Of a stretch of DNA of 64,000 nt, positions 8,860-17,149 are shown one piece after another. This stretch comes from an uncultured Muribaculaceae bacterium (lineage in GTDB: Bacteria; Bacteroidota; Bacteroidia; Bacteroidales; Muribaculaceae). The notes under the pieces were generated by a model. That model saw only the letters and a list, made by a program, of their open reading frames with translations. It ran no database searches and had not been told where the DNA came from. Where the stretch lies: NCBI GenBank assembly GCA_910589425.1, contig CAJUSZ010000001.1, positions 62,001 to 126,000 of the forward strand, in the 5' to 3' direction. The translations under genes were made by a program, and so were the position numbers. The number at the start of each line of letters is the position of its first letter. Position 1 is the first letter of the stretch.

Positions 8860-9687
8860 ATGACAAGAAGTGAGCTGATAGGTTGTATCAGGCAAAAGGA
8901 ATCTTTCCTGTGCGTCGGGCTTGATCCTGACATAAAAAAAATTCCCGAACATCTGCTTAGGGAGGAATCCCCGTTGTTTAGTTTCTGTAGATCAATTGTA
9001 GACGCCACTGCACCGTATGCTGTGGCTTACAAGCCCAATCTCGCCTTTTTCGAGGCTGAGGGCGTATCCGGTATCGAGGCATTTGCCAAAACTGTAGCGT
9101 ATATCAGAGAGAATTATCCGGATATACTGATAATTGCAGATGCCAAGCGAGGAGATATCGGAAACACATCAGCACTTTATGCCCGCTCTGCGTTTTCCCA
9201 TTATGGTGTGGACGCTATCACTGTGGCTCCCTATATGGGTTCGGACAGTGTGAAGCCTTTTCTCGGAGAAGCAGGCAAGTGGGTTATACTTCTGGCATTG
9301 ACTTCCAATCCCGGTTCATCCGATTTCCAGATGCAGGAACTTTCTGACGGCAAGAGACTGTTTGAAAAAGTATTGGAAGTTTCCAAGACCTGGGCTGGTC
9401 CTGAAGAAATGATGTATGTGGTAGGAGCTACCAGAGGGGAGCTTATAGCTGACGTCAGAAAGATTGTTCCAGACAGTTTTCTGCTGGTGCCCGGAGTCGG
9501 TGCCCAGGGTGGAAGTCTGGAGGATGTGTGCCGCTATGGAATGACCCACGATTGCGGATTACTTGTCAATTCATCCCGAGGTATAATATATGCCTCTTCA
9601 GGCACAGATTTTGCCGAGGCTGCATCTTGTGAGGCTAAAAAATTGAGAGATGCAATGAGCCTATTGCTAAAGGGGCATGTGTTATGA
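8860..9687 (+). CDS. pyrF: Orotidine 5'-phosphate decarboxylase
   Basis: Last step of UMP synthesis: decarboxylation of OMP. The 275-residue protein belongs to the longer type of OMP decarboxylase. The catalytic signature DAKRGDIGNT (about residues 94-103) carries the Lys-Asp charge network, FVCVGLDPD-like FLCVGLDPDIKK is at the N terminus and LLVPGVGAQGG is the phosphate-binding loop. Second gene after prfA, closed by a strong terminator about 20 bases after its stop. Confidence 0.96.
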   Translation: MTRSELIGCIRQKESFLCVGLDPDIKKIPEHLLREESPLFSFCRSIVDATAPYAVAYKPNLAFFEAEGVSGIEAFAKTVAYIRENYPDILIIADAKRGDIGNTSALYARSAFSHYGVDAITVAPYMGSDSVKPFLGEAGKWVILLALTSNPGSSDFQMQELSDGKRLFEKVLEVSKTWAGPEEMMYVVGATRGELIADVRKIVPDSFLLVPGVGAQGGSLEDVCRYGMTHDCGLLVNSSRGIIYASSGTDFAEAASCEAKKLRDAMSLLLKGHVL

Positions 9688-9705
9688 CAATTGCTCAAAG
9701 AAATG

Positions 9706-9737
9706 GAAAGATCCGGTATAATTGCCGGATCTTTTTT
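9706..9737 (+). terminator. Rho-independent terminator after pyrF
   Basis: Nine-bp inverted repeat, arms 9708-9716 (AAGATCCGG) and 9725-9733 (CCGGATCTT) with an 8-base loop, running into six Ts (9732-9737). Typical intrinsic terminator for prfA-pyrF. Confidence 0.9.
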
Positions 9738-9804
9738 ACATCAAATTGGCCAGATGTTTGTTATTAAATAAAAAACAATCATCTACATTATTAAAACAAA
9801 AACT

Positions 9805-9978
9805 ATGAAAACACTTTCCATCATTTGTTATGCCGTGGGATCAATCCTGCTCATAATATCTTGTTTTATATCCAGCGTAACCGCTACATGGTGGCTTGGA
9901 GGCGTGGCTGTGGTCTTGCTGATTGCAGGATGTTTCTGTCAGTACAACTCAAGTAAATCAAGGCGTGACATAAGGTAG
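9805..9978 (+). CDS. Small two-helix membrane protein (57 residues)
   Basis: A short open frame from ATG 9805 to TAG 9978. The product starts MKTLSIICYAVGSILLIISC and has two hydrophobic segments (about residues 5-24 and 29-45, the second with TATWWLGGVAVVLLIAG), then a short polar, positively charged tail ending SSKSRRDIR. This positive-inside pattern and the clean placement between two strong terminators make it a plausible real gene. It could instead be a chance frame; no homologue is known to me. No function is proposed. No well-spaced promoter is visible just before it, though the region 9740-9800 is AT-rich. Confidence 0.6.
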   Translation: MKTLSIICYAVGSILLIISCFISSVTATWWLGGVAVVLLIAGCFCQYNSSKSRRDIR

Positions 9979-10015
9979 CGACCGTTTTCTGTCGACAAGC
10001 GGTTACTATGCGCAT

Positions 10016-10052
10016 ATCCAGCAGGTTTGAAAGTTTGCCTGCTGGATTTTTT
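10016..10052 (+). terminator. Rho-independent terminator after the small membrane protein
   Basis: Ten-bp perfect inverted repeat, ATCCAGCAGG (10016-10025) and CCTGCTGGAT (10038-10047), 12-base loop, followed by six Ts (10047-10052). It ends 38 bases after the 57-codon frame, supporting that frame as a transcribed unit. Confidence 0.88.
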
Positions 10053-10083
10053 AAATTAATGTGCGTATATTGTAAAAAATGTT

Positions 10084-10091
10084 TATCTTTG
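10084..10091 (+). promoter_or_regulatory. -7 promoter element for the RelA/SpoT homologue
   Basis: TATCTTTG matches TAnnTTTG and is followed by GC as is common. The -33 region has no well-placed TTG. The implied 5' leader before the ATG at 10207 is about 110 bases; I see no recognised riboswitch in it. Confidence 0.55.
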
Positions 10092-10206
10092 CAGTTTAAG
10101 CCGCTCAATTTGATGTGCATGCATGTGTGCCGTTAATGCGACTGGTCTAATTATGGCACGGTTAATTATCAGCATATCGCTGTATTCTTAGGATAAAAAT
10201 AGTATT

Positions 10207-12078
10207 ATGGAAGTTGATTACGATATTGTAATAAAGCAAAGGGCGCAGCATGTGTTTGATGTAATGGCGTCAACTTCTTCGCCAGCGGAACTCAAGAAAT
10301 TGCAGGACGCTTTTGAACTGGCGCGTAAGGCTCACGCGAAACAGAAAAGAAAAACCGGTGAACCATATATACTTCATCCGATAGCCGTTGCCACAATAGC
10401 GGCCGAGGAATTGATGCTCGGTGTAAATCCTGTTGTCGCAGCTTTCCTGCATGATGTGGTGGAAGACACTTCCTATACGATAGGGGATATTCAAAGAATG
10501 TTTGGTGAGGATGTGGCATTTTTGGTCAGAGTCGTAACTAAACAGAAAAAGGAGAAATATGACGATTCCAAGCAAGTGGATAATTACAGGCAGATGCTCG
10601 ACTCCATAGAGTATGACATCCGCGCTCTTCTTGTCAAGCTCGCAGACAGGCTCCACAACATGCGTACTCTGTCTTCCATGAGACCGGACAAACAGATGAA
10701 GATAGCAGGAGAGACAGACTATTTCTATGCGCCGCTTGCCAACAGACTTGGTTTCTACAATGTGAAGACTGAACTTGAAAATCTGAGTTTCAGATTCAGA
10801 TGTCCCCATGAATATGAGGAGATTTCCTCATTGATAGCGGGCGACGAGGCGAGCCAGCGATCCCGGCTAAAAATCTTCGCAGACGAGATAAAACGCGTTT
10901 TGAAAGAAGCCGGCATTGAAGTGCAGGTTTTTGTAGAATATAGAAAGCCATACAGTGTCTGGAGAAAGATGCAGAAGCAGGGCGATGATTTCAATCATCT
11001 GAAATACAGGCATTTTACCGATATAATCTACAGGCAACCTGCTGGCATATCGGAAAAAGACATGGCTCTTAAGATCTATTCCGTATTGACAAACAGATTT
11101 CGCGAGAAACCCGGAGGAATATCCAATTACATAGACAGTCCGAAAGAGAATGGATATCAGAGCTTCCATGTAAAACTTCTTGCTGATTTCGGTAGATGGC
11201 AGGAGGTGCATATAAGCAGTGAGCGCATGATCCGAGATTCTCAATTGGGATGCATGGCTGAGAGGACAGAAGACAATATACAGAGATGGATTAAGAAATT
11301 CAGGGATGTGCTTAGGGATATCGCCCACCATTCAGGAGATGGCTCAAATTTTATCGAGAATGTGGTTACATCGTTCTATAACGATGATATAATGACATTT
11401 ACTCCACAAGGGCGTCCGGTGATATTGCCTAAAAAAGCCACTGTGATAGATTTTGCGTATGAAGTGCATTCAGCGTTGGGGGAAAAAGCGCAGTATGCCC
11501 GGGTGAATGGTTTCCTTACTTCAATCAAGGCACCTCTCCATCGTGGAGATGTAGTGGAAATCTTTACTGAGAAAGAAAATCATCCGTCTGCCGACTGGCT
11601 TGATGCTGCCGTAACATATAAGGCACGCAAGGCCATCAGATCATATATATCGAGACAGCCCAAACCTGCATATAACAGGTGTAAGAGATGTTCACCCATT
11701 CCCGGGGAAGAAGTTGTAGGTTTTCGGGAGAAAGACGGGATGATAACATTGCATAAAAGGGATTGTCCTATTGCGATAAAACTGGCTTCCCAGAAAGGAG
11801 ACGATATAGTCTCTGTGGATTTCAAGTCTGACGGGACATTATACCCTGTAAAGATAACAGTACGGGCTGTAGACAGATATCATCTTTTAATCGACCTTGT
11901 AGACTGTATCTCCAATGAACTACATCTGGCCATAAGCAGCATCAACACAGAGTCTCTTGATTCCATCGTGACATGTACGGTAGAGTTTGCTGTTCATTCA
12001 TATATAGAATTACAGTCCATCATATCCCACATAGAGACTATTCCTGGTGTGGATGAAGTCAAAAGAAAAAAACTTTAG
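10207..12078 (+). CDS. RelA/SpoT homologue, probably (p)ppGpp hydrolase only
   Basis: A long RSH protein (623 residues; bifunctional Rel is usually about 730-750). Domain order: HD hydrolase (about 30-190), synthetase-like domain (about 215-375), TGS (about 394-455), a zinc-finger-like region CKRCSPIPGEE (about 488) and a C-terminal ACT domain (about 541-618). Hydrolase residues are intact: KRKTGEPYILHP, HDVVEDT and KLADRLHNMRTL. The synthetase looks degraded by comparison with streptococcal Rel: the RxK of the ATP site is replaced (EYR in VEYRKPYSVWRKM), the FDL catalytic Asp position reads FTD, and the EIQIRT strand reads EVHISS. GYQSFH is kept. I infer a hydrolase that lowers (p)ppGpp with no synthesis, SpoT-like in role. 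It stands alone between a -7 element and a hairpin shared with the convergent glycogen operon. Confidence 0.88.
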   Translation: MEVDYDIVIKQRAQHVFDVMASTSSPAELKKLQDAFELARKAHAKQKRKTGEPYILHPIAVATIAAEELMLGVNPVVAAFLHDVVEDTSYTIGDIQRMFGEDVAFLVRVVTKQKKEKYDDSKQVDNYRQMLDSIEYDIRALLVKLADRLHNMRTLSSMRPDKQMKIAGETDYFYAPLANRLGFYNVKTELENLSFRFRCPHEYEEISSLIAGDEASQRSRLKIFADEIKRVLKEAGIEVQVFVEYRKPYSVWRKMQKQGDDFNHLKYRHFTDIIYRQPAGISEKDMALKIYSVLTNRFREKPGGISNYIDSPKENGYQSFHVKLLADFGRWQEVHISSERMIRDSQLGCMAERTEDNIQRWIKKFRDVLRDIAHHSGDGSNFIENVVTSFYNDDIMTFTPQGRPVILPKKATVIDFAYEVHSALGEKAQYARVNGFLTSIKAPLHRGDVVEIFTEKENHPSADWLDAAVTYKARKAIRSYISRQPKPAYNRCKRCSPIPGEEVVGFREKDGMITLHKRDCPIAIKLASQKGDDIVSVDFKSDGTLYPVKITVRAVDRYHLLIDLVDCISNELHLAISSINTESLDSIVTCTVEFAVHSYIELQSIISHIETIPGVDEVKRKKL

Positions 12079-12097
12079 GAAAAGCCCGTAAACAGCA

Positions 12098-12143
12098 TAT
12101 ACAAAAAGAAGATTCTTTGTGTTATGATTTACACAAAGAATCT
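12098..12143 (-). terminator. Terminator of the glycogen operon (convergent gap)
   Basis: Thirteen-bp perfect inverted repeat, arms 12110-12122 (AGATTCTTTGTGT) and 12131-12143, 8-base loop. Read on the minus strand it is followed by TTCTTTTTG, a reasonable T tract for the leftward genes; on the plus strand no T tract follows, so it may only partly stop the RSH transcript. Confidence 0.75.
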
Positions 12144-12170
12144 CAGATATATACGTGAATTTCCCGTTTA

Positions 12171-13568
12171 TTACTGTTTCATTGTCTTTGAGGCTTTCTT
12201 TCCGGATTTTGTGCCGGTTTTCGGTATTGTCACGGGAAGATCGACAGCTGCATTGTTGATGTCGTCGGCATTAAGAATATTATTCCTCAAAGTTCTGACT
12301 TCCTTATTCAACTCATCTATCTCGGCCGATTGATTTCTAATTGTGAGCAAAAGTGAGTTTAGCTCTTCATTTTCAATCTCTTCAGGGAATTGCTCCTGTA
12401 CTCTGACTATGAAATCGGCCAGAACATTCATATAATTTGTGAATGCCGAGAAAGGTGAATCATACGGGCTGAAAGAGGAATGGGCGGCTCCATCGTCAAG
12501 TTTTTTCGTACTCATATAATAGAAATGATCCGAACTCTGCAGATATTCCCAGTCCTGCTTCAGGCGGCGGTCATCACAAAGATTTACACGCTCGGCTACT
12601 GAATACAGCTTGTCGAGGGCCTCACGCTGAAGATTGTTGCCTTTCCACGCGGAGACATCCCGGGCCTCGTCTGTCCCGGATATCGGATAGGGGATAGCCA
12701 GATCGCCCACCGGCTTCAGCTTGGCCGAAACTTCCGAAGGCATAGCGAAAACTATCCCTCGTTCTTTGGCGAAACGGGGAAGAGCGCGTACAAAGTCAAA
12801 GATTCCCGTGGAGTTTGGCAGGAAAGGCCCGAACGTATCCATGCTGAAATACAGATTGACCACTTGCTCCTCTTCGGGCAAAGCTGCTATCCAGTCCATA
12901 TACTTGTCGGCGGTCAACGGGTATTCATCCCATGAAGGATCTCCAAAGCGGCGTGATATGTCTTCTGACAGTTTGTCATTCGTGAGCAGCAGTTTAAGCG
13001 CGGGCGCCGATGCCGCTGTATAAAGGTAATTAGGCGATTTCCATCCAAGAATGTGTTTGGCTCCTTCTGTAACAGCCGTTTTGAAACCCATCGAGTTTAT
13101 AAGCAGCGCAATCTCGTCATCATAGATCAGCTCCGTGTTTGTGAACACGGTCGGTTTTTGTCCGAACAGCTTGAATATCAAATCGTCGTGGAGTTTTACC
13201 TCCCGCATGAATTCCTCAGGATCCTGAAGGGAAGACAAGGAATGTGAATACGTTTCGGAAAGAAACTCTACGCATCCTGTATCCGCGAGTTTACGGAGTA
13301 CGCCAATGAATTCAGGCACATGGATCTGAATCTGCTCGATAGCAGTTCCGGTGATTGAAATAGCACATTTGAAATCCTTGCCGTTTTGTCTGATTATATC
13401 AAGCACCATGTTTCCCATCGGGATATAGCTTTGTTCGGCAAGACGGTTGATGATTTCATCATTTGCGAAATCATCATAGTAATAATGGTCGTTGCCGATA
13501 TCGAAAAAACGGTAACGTTTCAGACGGAATGGCTGATGTATTTTAAAATAGAAACAAATATTTTTCAT
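12171..13568 (-). CDS. Glycoside hydrolase family 57 (alpha-amylase type)
   Basis: A 465-residue GH57 enzyme. Conserved regions seen: the N-terminal KIHQP (residues 9-13), the probable nucleophile Glu146 in TNTELIYDD, and the probable acid Asp244 in FSMDTFGPF. GH57 members cleave or transfer alpha-1,4-glucan chains with retention; amylase, 4-alpha-glucanotransferase and branching enzyme activities all occur, so exact activity is inference. The C-terminal end (about 400-465) is a short coiled coil with a basic tail ending KKASKTMKQ. There is no signal peptide, so it acts in the cytoplasm. It is the third gene of a leftward operon with a debranching enzyme and a GT4 glycosyltransferase, which points to glycogen turnover. 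Confidence 0.9.
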   Translation of the reverse strand: MKNICFYFKIHQPFRLKRYRFFDIGNDHYYYDDFANDEIINRLAEQSYIPMGNMVLDIIRQNGKDFKCAISITGTAIEQIQIHVPEFIGVLRKLADTGCVEFLSETYSHSLSSLQDPEEFMREVKLHDDLIFKLFGQKPTVFTNTELIYDDEIALLINSMGFKTAVTEGAKHILGWKSPNYLYTAASAPALKLLLTNDKLSEDISRRFGDPSWDEYPLTADKYMDWIAALPEEEQVVNLYFSMDTFGPFLPNSTGIFDFVRALPRFAKERGIVFAMPSEVSAKLKPVGDLAIPYPISGTDEARDVSAWKGNNLQREALDKLYSVAERVNLCDDRRLKQDWEYLQSSDHFYYMSTKKLDDGAAHSSFSPYDSPFSAFTNYMNVLADFIVRVQEQFPEEIENEELNSLLLTIRNQSAEIDELNKEVRTLRNNILNADDINNAAVDLPVTIPKTGTKSGKKASKTMKQ

Positions 13569-13624
13569 CTGGTTGATTCTGTTTTTCAGTTGAGTGATTA
13601 TTCAGCAATATCAGGTCAGTGTTC

Positions 13625-14878
13625 TTAAATCACCTTCTTGTAGATATCGATTACTTTCTTTCCTGCTTTTTCCCATGTTATTCCCTTTATCTCTTCAATG
13701 CCGTCGTTACGCAATTGATGATAGAGAGCCGGATATGAAGTGATGGCATGAATGGCGTCAGCCATTGCGTCAATATCCCAGTAGTCGGTCTTGATTACAT
13801 TATGGAGTATTTCCGCGCAGCCACTCTGCTTTGATATTATAGACGGGACGCCCATTTGCATTGCCTCAAGCGGGGATATGCCGAATGGTTCGGAAACTGA
13901 CGGCATGATATAGACATCGGAATCCTTGAGCATTTCGTAGACCTGCTTGCCTTTCAGGAAGCCTGTGAAGTGGAACCGGTCTGCGATTCCACGTTTTGCA
14001 GCAAGTTTTATCATGTCTTCCATCATATCTCCTGAACCGGCCATCACAAATCTTACATTCTTGTTCTTCTTTAGGACTTTTGCCGCTGCCTCGACAAAGT
14101 ATTCGGGGCCTTTCTGCATGGTGATGCGGCCAAGAAAAGTAACTACCTTCTCATGCTTATTGCGGCGTGGGAGATTCAGAAGTTCATCGCTCAGCGGAAT
14201 GACAGCATTATGTACCGTCGTAACCTTATCCGGGTTTATTCCATATTTCTCAATCACAGTGCGGCGTGTAAGGTCTGAGACTGTTATGATGTGGTCTGCG
14301 TTGTTCATGCCGTCTTTCTCGATTGCGAATACTGTGGGATTCACATTCCCTCTGGATCTGTCGAAGTCTGTGGCATGGACATGGATCACGAGCGGCCTGC
14401 CGGTTACATTTTTTGCATGTATTCCGGCCGGATATGTAAGCCAATCATGCGAGTGGATCACATCGCATGGGATTGTGCGGGCTATGACTCCGGCAACAAT
14501 GGAATAGTTGTTTATCTCCTCAAGAATGTTGTCAGGATATCGGCCGGAAAACTCAATGCAGCCGAGATCGTTGAGCTTCATATAGTTGAAGTCGGCATAA
14601 ATATGATCTCTGAGATCGAAATAGACCTGAGGATCCATAAATCTTCCGATGCGTGATTCAACATAATCCCAATTGACATCGCGCCATGCGACAGGAGTGT
14701 TGCATGCTCCGATAATATGGGCGAAATCACGTTCTTCGTCGCCCCATGGCTTTGGAATTACAAACGTTATATCCATGTCGCCGTTTGCATGCATTCCTTT
14801 TGTAAGGCCGTAGCTTGCGGTTCCAAGACCACCTAATATATGGGGAGGAAACTCCCATCCGAACATTAAAGCCTTCAT
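13625..14878 (-). CDS. GT4-type glycosyltransferase (glycogen synthase-like)
   Basis: A 417-residue GT-B fold enzyme. The N-terminal FGWEFPPHILGGLG has the glycine-rich acceptor loop seen in glycogen/starch synthase and other GT4/GT5 enzymes; the second half has TFLGRITMQKGPEYFVEAA and the donor-site motif SVSEPFGISPLEAMQMG with the EX7E glutamates. It probably uses a nucleotide-glucose to extend alpha-glucan; the sugar donor cannot be read. It overlaps the upstream debranching enzyme by 4 bases (ATGA) and is followed by the GH57 gene 56 bases on, so the three act together on storage glycogen. Classical GlgA enzymes are longer (about 470-500). Confidence 0.88.
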   Translation of the reverse strand: MKALMFGWEFPPHILGGLGTASYGLTKGMHANGDMDITFVIPKPWGDEERDFAHIIGACNTPVAWRDVNWDYVESRIGRFMDPQVYFDLRDHIYADFNYMKLNDLGCIEFSGRYPDNILEEINNYSIVAGVIARTIPCDVIHSHDWLTYPAGIHAKNVTGRPLVIHVHATDFDRSRGNVNPTVFAIEKDGMNNADHIITVSDLTRRTVIEKYGINPDKVTTVHNAVIPLSDELLNLPRRNKHEKVVTFLGRITMQKGPEYFVEAAAKVLKKNKNVRFVMAGSGDMMEDMIKLAAKRGIADRFHFTGFLKGKQVYEMLKDSDVYIMPSVSEPFGISPLEAMQMGVPSIISKQSGCAEILHNVIKTDYWDIDAMADAIHAITSYPALYHQLRNDGIEEIKGITWEKAGKKVIDIYKKVI

Positions 14879-16845
14879 CTGGTATATAATTCAGAGTTTT
14901 GGAGTTTATTTATTTCTTTTACATTTTTCAGAGTCCTCAGGATCTCTCCGACATTCTTGGCAGTCGATACAGCGCCATGTCCCGCATAAGGTGGATTTCC
15001 ATCATATAACTCAGATAGCGACCCGATACATCCTTCGGTCATCTCGTCTTCATACCCTATAAGCATCCGCTCAATGAACGACAGGCCAGCAACTCCGAAC
15101 ACCTTGAAATATGCGTCAGCATAGAACCCGAATAACCAAGGTCTCGCAGGTCCCTGATGCACCGCATACTCCCGCTCGGTAGGATTGCCGACATAAGAAG
15201 GTGTGTAAGCGAAACTTTTGGGTGAAAGAGATCTCAGCCCTTTCGGAGTAAGGAGTTCGCGGGTAACGAGGTCGAGAATCCTCTTGCGCTGCCTGCGGTC
15301 GAGGGGGGAATATTCAAGACCAATGGCTATAGCCATATTGGGCCTTACCTCAAGGTCTGTGTACGATCCGTCTACATAATCATACAGATATCCGTATTCA
15401 TTCAGGAACGTAGAGATGAATGACTCCTTTGTTTTATCGGCCAAAGCCTTTATTTCCGCACAATAATGGCGTTCATCAGGTTCAGCATCGTAGAGAGAGT
15501 TCAGAAAGCACAGTGCGTTATACCATAAGGCGTTGAATTCTACGATATAGCCTGTACGCGGGATTATCGGTTTGCCTCCGATTGACGCGGACATCCAGCT
15601 TACAGGGGTTACGCGTCCGTCTGTTCTGACCAATCCATTGTCGTCAAGGCTTAAATTCCGGATTCTTCCGTTTCGTATGTCGTCTACAATACGACGGACT
15701 TCGGAACCATATTTCTCTCTGCACGCGGAAGTTCCATCTGTCCGCCTGAATTGTTGTATTGCCCAGATGACCCATAGCGGTATATCCGGAAGATCAAGCT
15801 CGCTGATTACCTTATCTTCTTTACCATTGTCGATGAGATTTCTGAGCGCCGCGAGGAAAGTGTCCATTATGGTAACATAGTCGTCCTTATGATTGATGGC
15901 GAGAGTGCATCCCGGAAGGGCTATGAGTTCATCGCGGCTTCTGACCCTATACCACGGATAACCTGCCATAATATACATTCCACTCCTGTTTTTAAGATAA
16001 AACTGTTTAGCGGAATTTTTAAGACAGTTATAGAAACTTGTCCGTGATGTTCTTGTGGCTATTTCCCCGGTATAAGTCTGTTCAAACTCCTTCGGATCGC
16101 ATTCGAATGTGGATGCGGAGAAAATTATTGATTCTCCTTTTTTGATCGGCACTTCAAAATAACCAGGAACCCACAGATCCTCCTTGTAGGGAATGCCGCG
16201 GTTCTTATCTTTATAATACTCTATCCCTTTATACCAATGGCCGTCTGAAATCCATTCCGCTGGCTTGGAGAACTGCATGTAAAGTTCGGGATATCCGTTG
16301 TAAAGACACGTTGCGATGCCGTTGTCAACCGGTCTGATGTCTTTATTGACCACATCATTTTCCATGCAAAGGTCGTTTGCGTTACGGAACGCGAGAAACG
16401 GCCTGAACTGAAGTTTTGTCTCGCTATGAGCCTCTACCAAAGTGTATTTTATAAGAATCCTGTTCTCATGGGATATGAAAATCTTTTCTTTGGTCAGAAT
16501 CACTCCCCCGACGCGATAAGTAACCGTGGGAACTGTATCGCATGAATACTCCCGTATATATTTATGGCCATTGGGACTGAAAATGCTGTCGCCGTATTGA
16601 TGCAGTCCTAAATTGAACGGTGCGCCGTGCTGGATGACTGTTTCATCGAGGGAGGACAGAAGTATATGAGCCTTGTCATCCATTTCCGGAATCGGGATGA
16701 CAAGCAATCCGTGTTGCTTGCGTGTGTTGCATCCGACGATTGTTGTGCAGTGATACGCACCGGATTTATTGGTCCGTAGCATCTCTTTGGGGAGACTCTG
16801 CTCAAGATTTATCATCAGACTTTTGTCAAATTTGAGGTAACTCAT
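14875..16845 (-). CDS. Glycogen debranching enzyme (amylo-alpha-1,6-glucosidase family)
   Basis: A 656-residue enzyme with the bacterial debranching-enzyme N-terminal domain (about residues 1-270, including NKSGAYHCTTIVGCNTRKQH and HGLLVIPIP) and the GDE C-terminal (alpha/alpha)6 catalytic domain (about 300-640, including SWMSASIGGKPIIPRTGY, HQGPARPWLFGFYADAY and EDEMTEGCIGSLSELYDG). These match the amylo-alpha-1,6-glucosidase (GH133-type) family that removes alpha-1,6 branches from glycogen. No signal peptide. It is the first gene of the glycogen operon; promoter boxes at 16991-17022 give a leader of about 140 bases. Confidence 0.92.
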   Translation of the reverse strand: MSYLKFDKSLMINLEQSLPKEMLRTNKSGAYHCTTIVGCNTRKQHGLLVIPIPEMDDKAHILLSSLDETVIQHGAPFNLGLHQYGDSIFSPNGHKYIREYSCDTVPTVTYRVGGVILTKEKIFISHENRILIKYTLVEAHSETKLQFRPFLAFRNANDLCMENDVVNKDIRPVDNGIATCLYNGYPELYMQFSKPAEWISDGHWYKGIEYYKDKNRGIPYKEDLWVPGYFEVPIKKGESIIFSASTFECDPKEFEQTYTGEIATRTSRTSFYNCLKNSAKQFYLKNRSGMYIMAGYPWYRVRSRDELIALPGCTLAINHKDDYVTIMDTFLAALRNLIDNGKEDKVISELDLPDIPLWVIWAIQQFRRTDGTSACREKYGSEVRRIVDDIRNGRIRNLSLDDNGLVRTDGRVTPVSWMSASIGGKPIIPRTGYIVEFNALWYNALCFLNSLYDAEPDERHYCAEIKALADKTKESFISTFLNEYGYLYDYVDGSYTDLEVRPNMAIAIGLEYSPLDRRQRKRILDLVTRELLTPKGLRSLSPKSFAYTPSYVGNPTEREYAVHQGPARPWLFGFYADAYFKVFGVAGLSFIERMLIGYEDEMTEGCIGSLSELYDGNPPYAGHGAVSTAKNVGEILRTLKNVKEINKLQNSELYTR

Positions 16846-16990
16846 AGATGCGAAGTAGGTTTGGGTAGTAGATCTGATATTATTACTTCAGGTAGAAATG
16901 CATGTTTTACCGCCGTTATCAGAAAGATTCCATATAAAAAGTAACTTTGCCGGCCAATGACCGGTTCCTTACGGTATAAGAAAAATCTTA

Positions 16991-17022
16991 CAAAGCTACC
17001 TGTCTCTATATATTATAACAAA
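16991..17022 (-). promoter_or_regulatory. Bacteroidota-type promoter of the glycogen operon
   Basis: On the minus strand: TTTG (17022-17019), 20 bases, TAGCTTTG (16998-16991). This explains the 304-base gap 16846-17149 together with the ftsE terminator at 17051-17090. The implied leader (about 16985 down to 16846) contains a small CCGGCCAATGACCGG palindrome near 16950-16964 and nothing else I recognise. Confidence 0.75.
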
Positions 17023-17050
17023 GTTTCCGGCCAAAAGTATATAATATTAT

Positions 17051-17090
17051 AAAAAAAACAAAAGGTCGGACTTCACAGCCAGGCCTTTTG
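17051..17090 (-). terminator. Rho-independent terminator of ftsE
   Basis: On the minus strand a stem CAAAAGG/CCTTTTG (arms 17084-17090 and 17059-17065), with further partial pairing in the loop, is followed directly by eight Ts (complement of the A run 17051-17058). It lies 60 bases after the ftsE stop. Confidence 0.85.
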
Positions 17091-17149
17091 AAACCATTTA
17101 AAATTTAACCATTCAAAGCGCTCGTAGAAATATTCCACGGACGCTATAC

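Noticed and set aside
10270..11331. Minus-strand frames of 154-179 codons inside the RSH gene
   Set aside because: Antisense shadows of a well-supported gene; no promoter and no domain.
16942..16949. TAACTTTG on the plus strand upstream of the glycogen operon
   Set aside because: It fits the -7 consensus but points rightward into the antisense of ftsE, with no TTG at the right distance and no gene to serve. Likely chance in an AT-rich gap.
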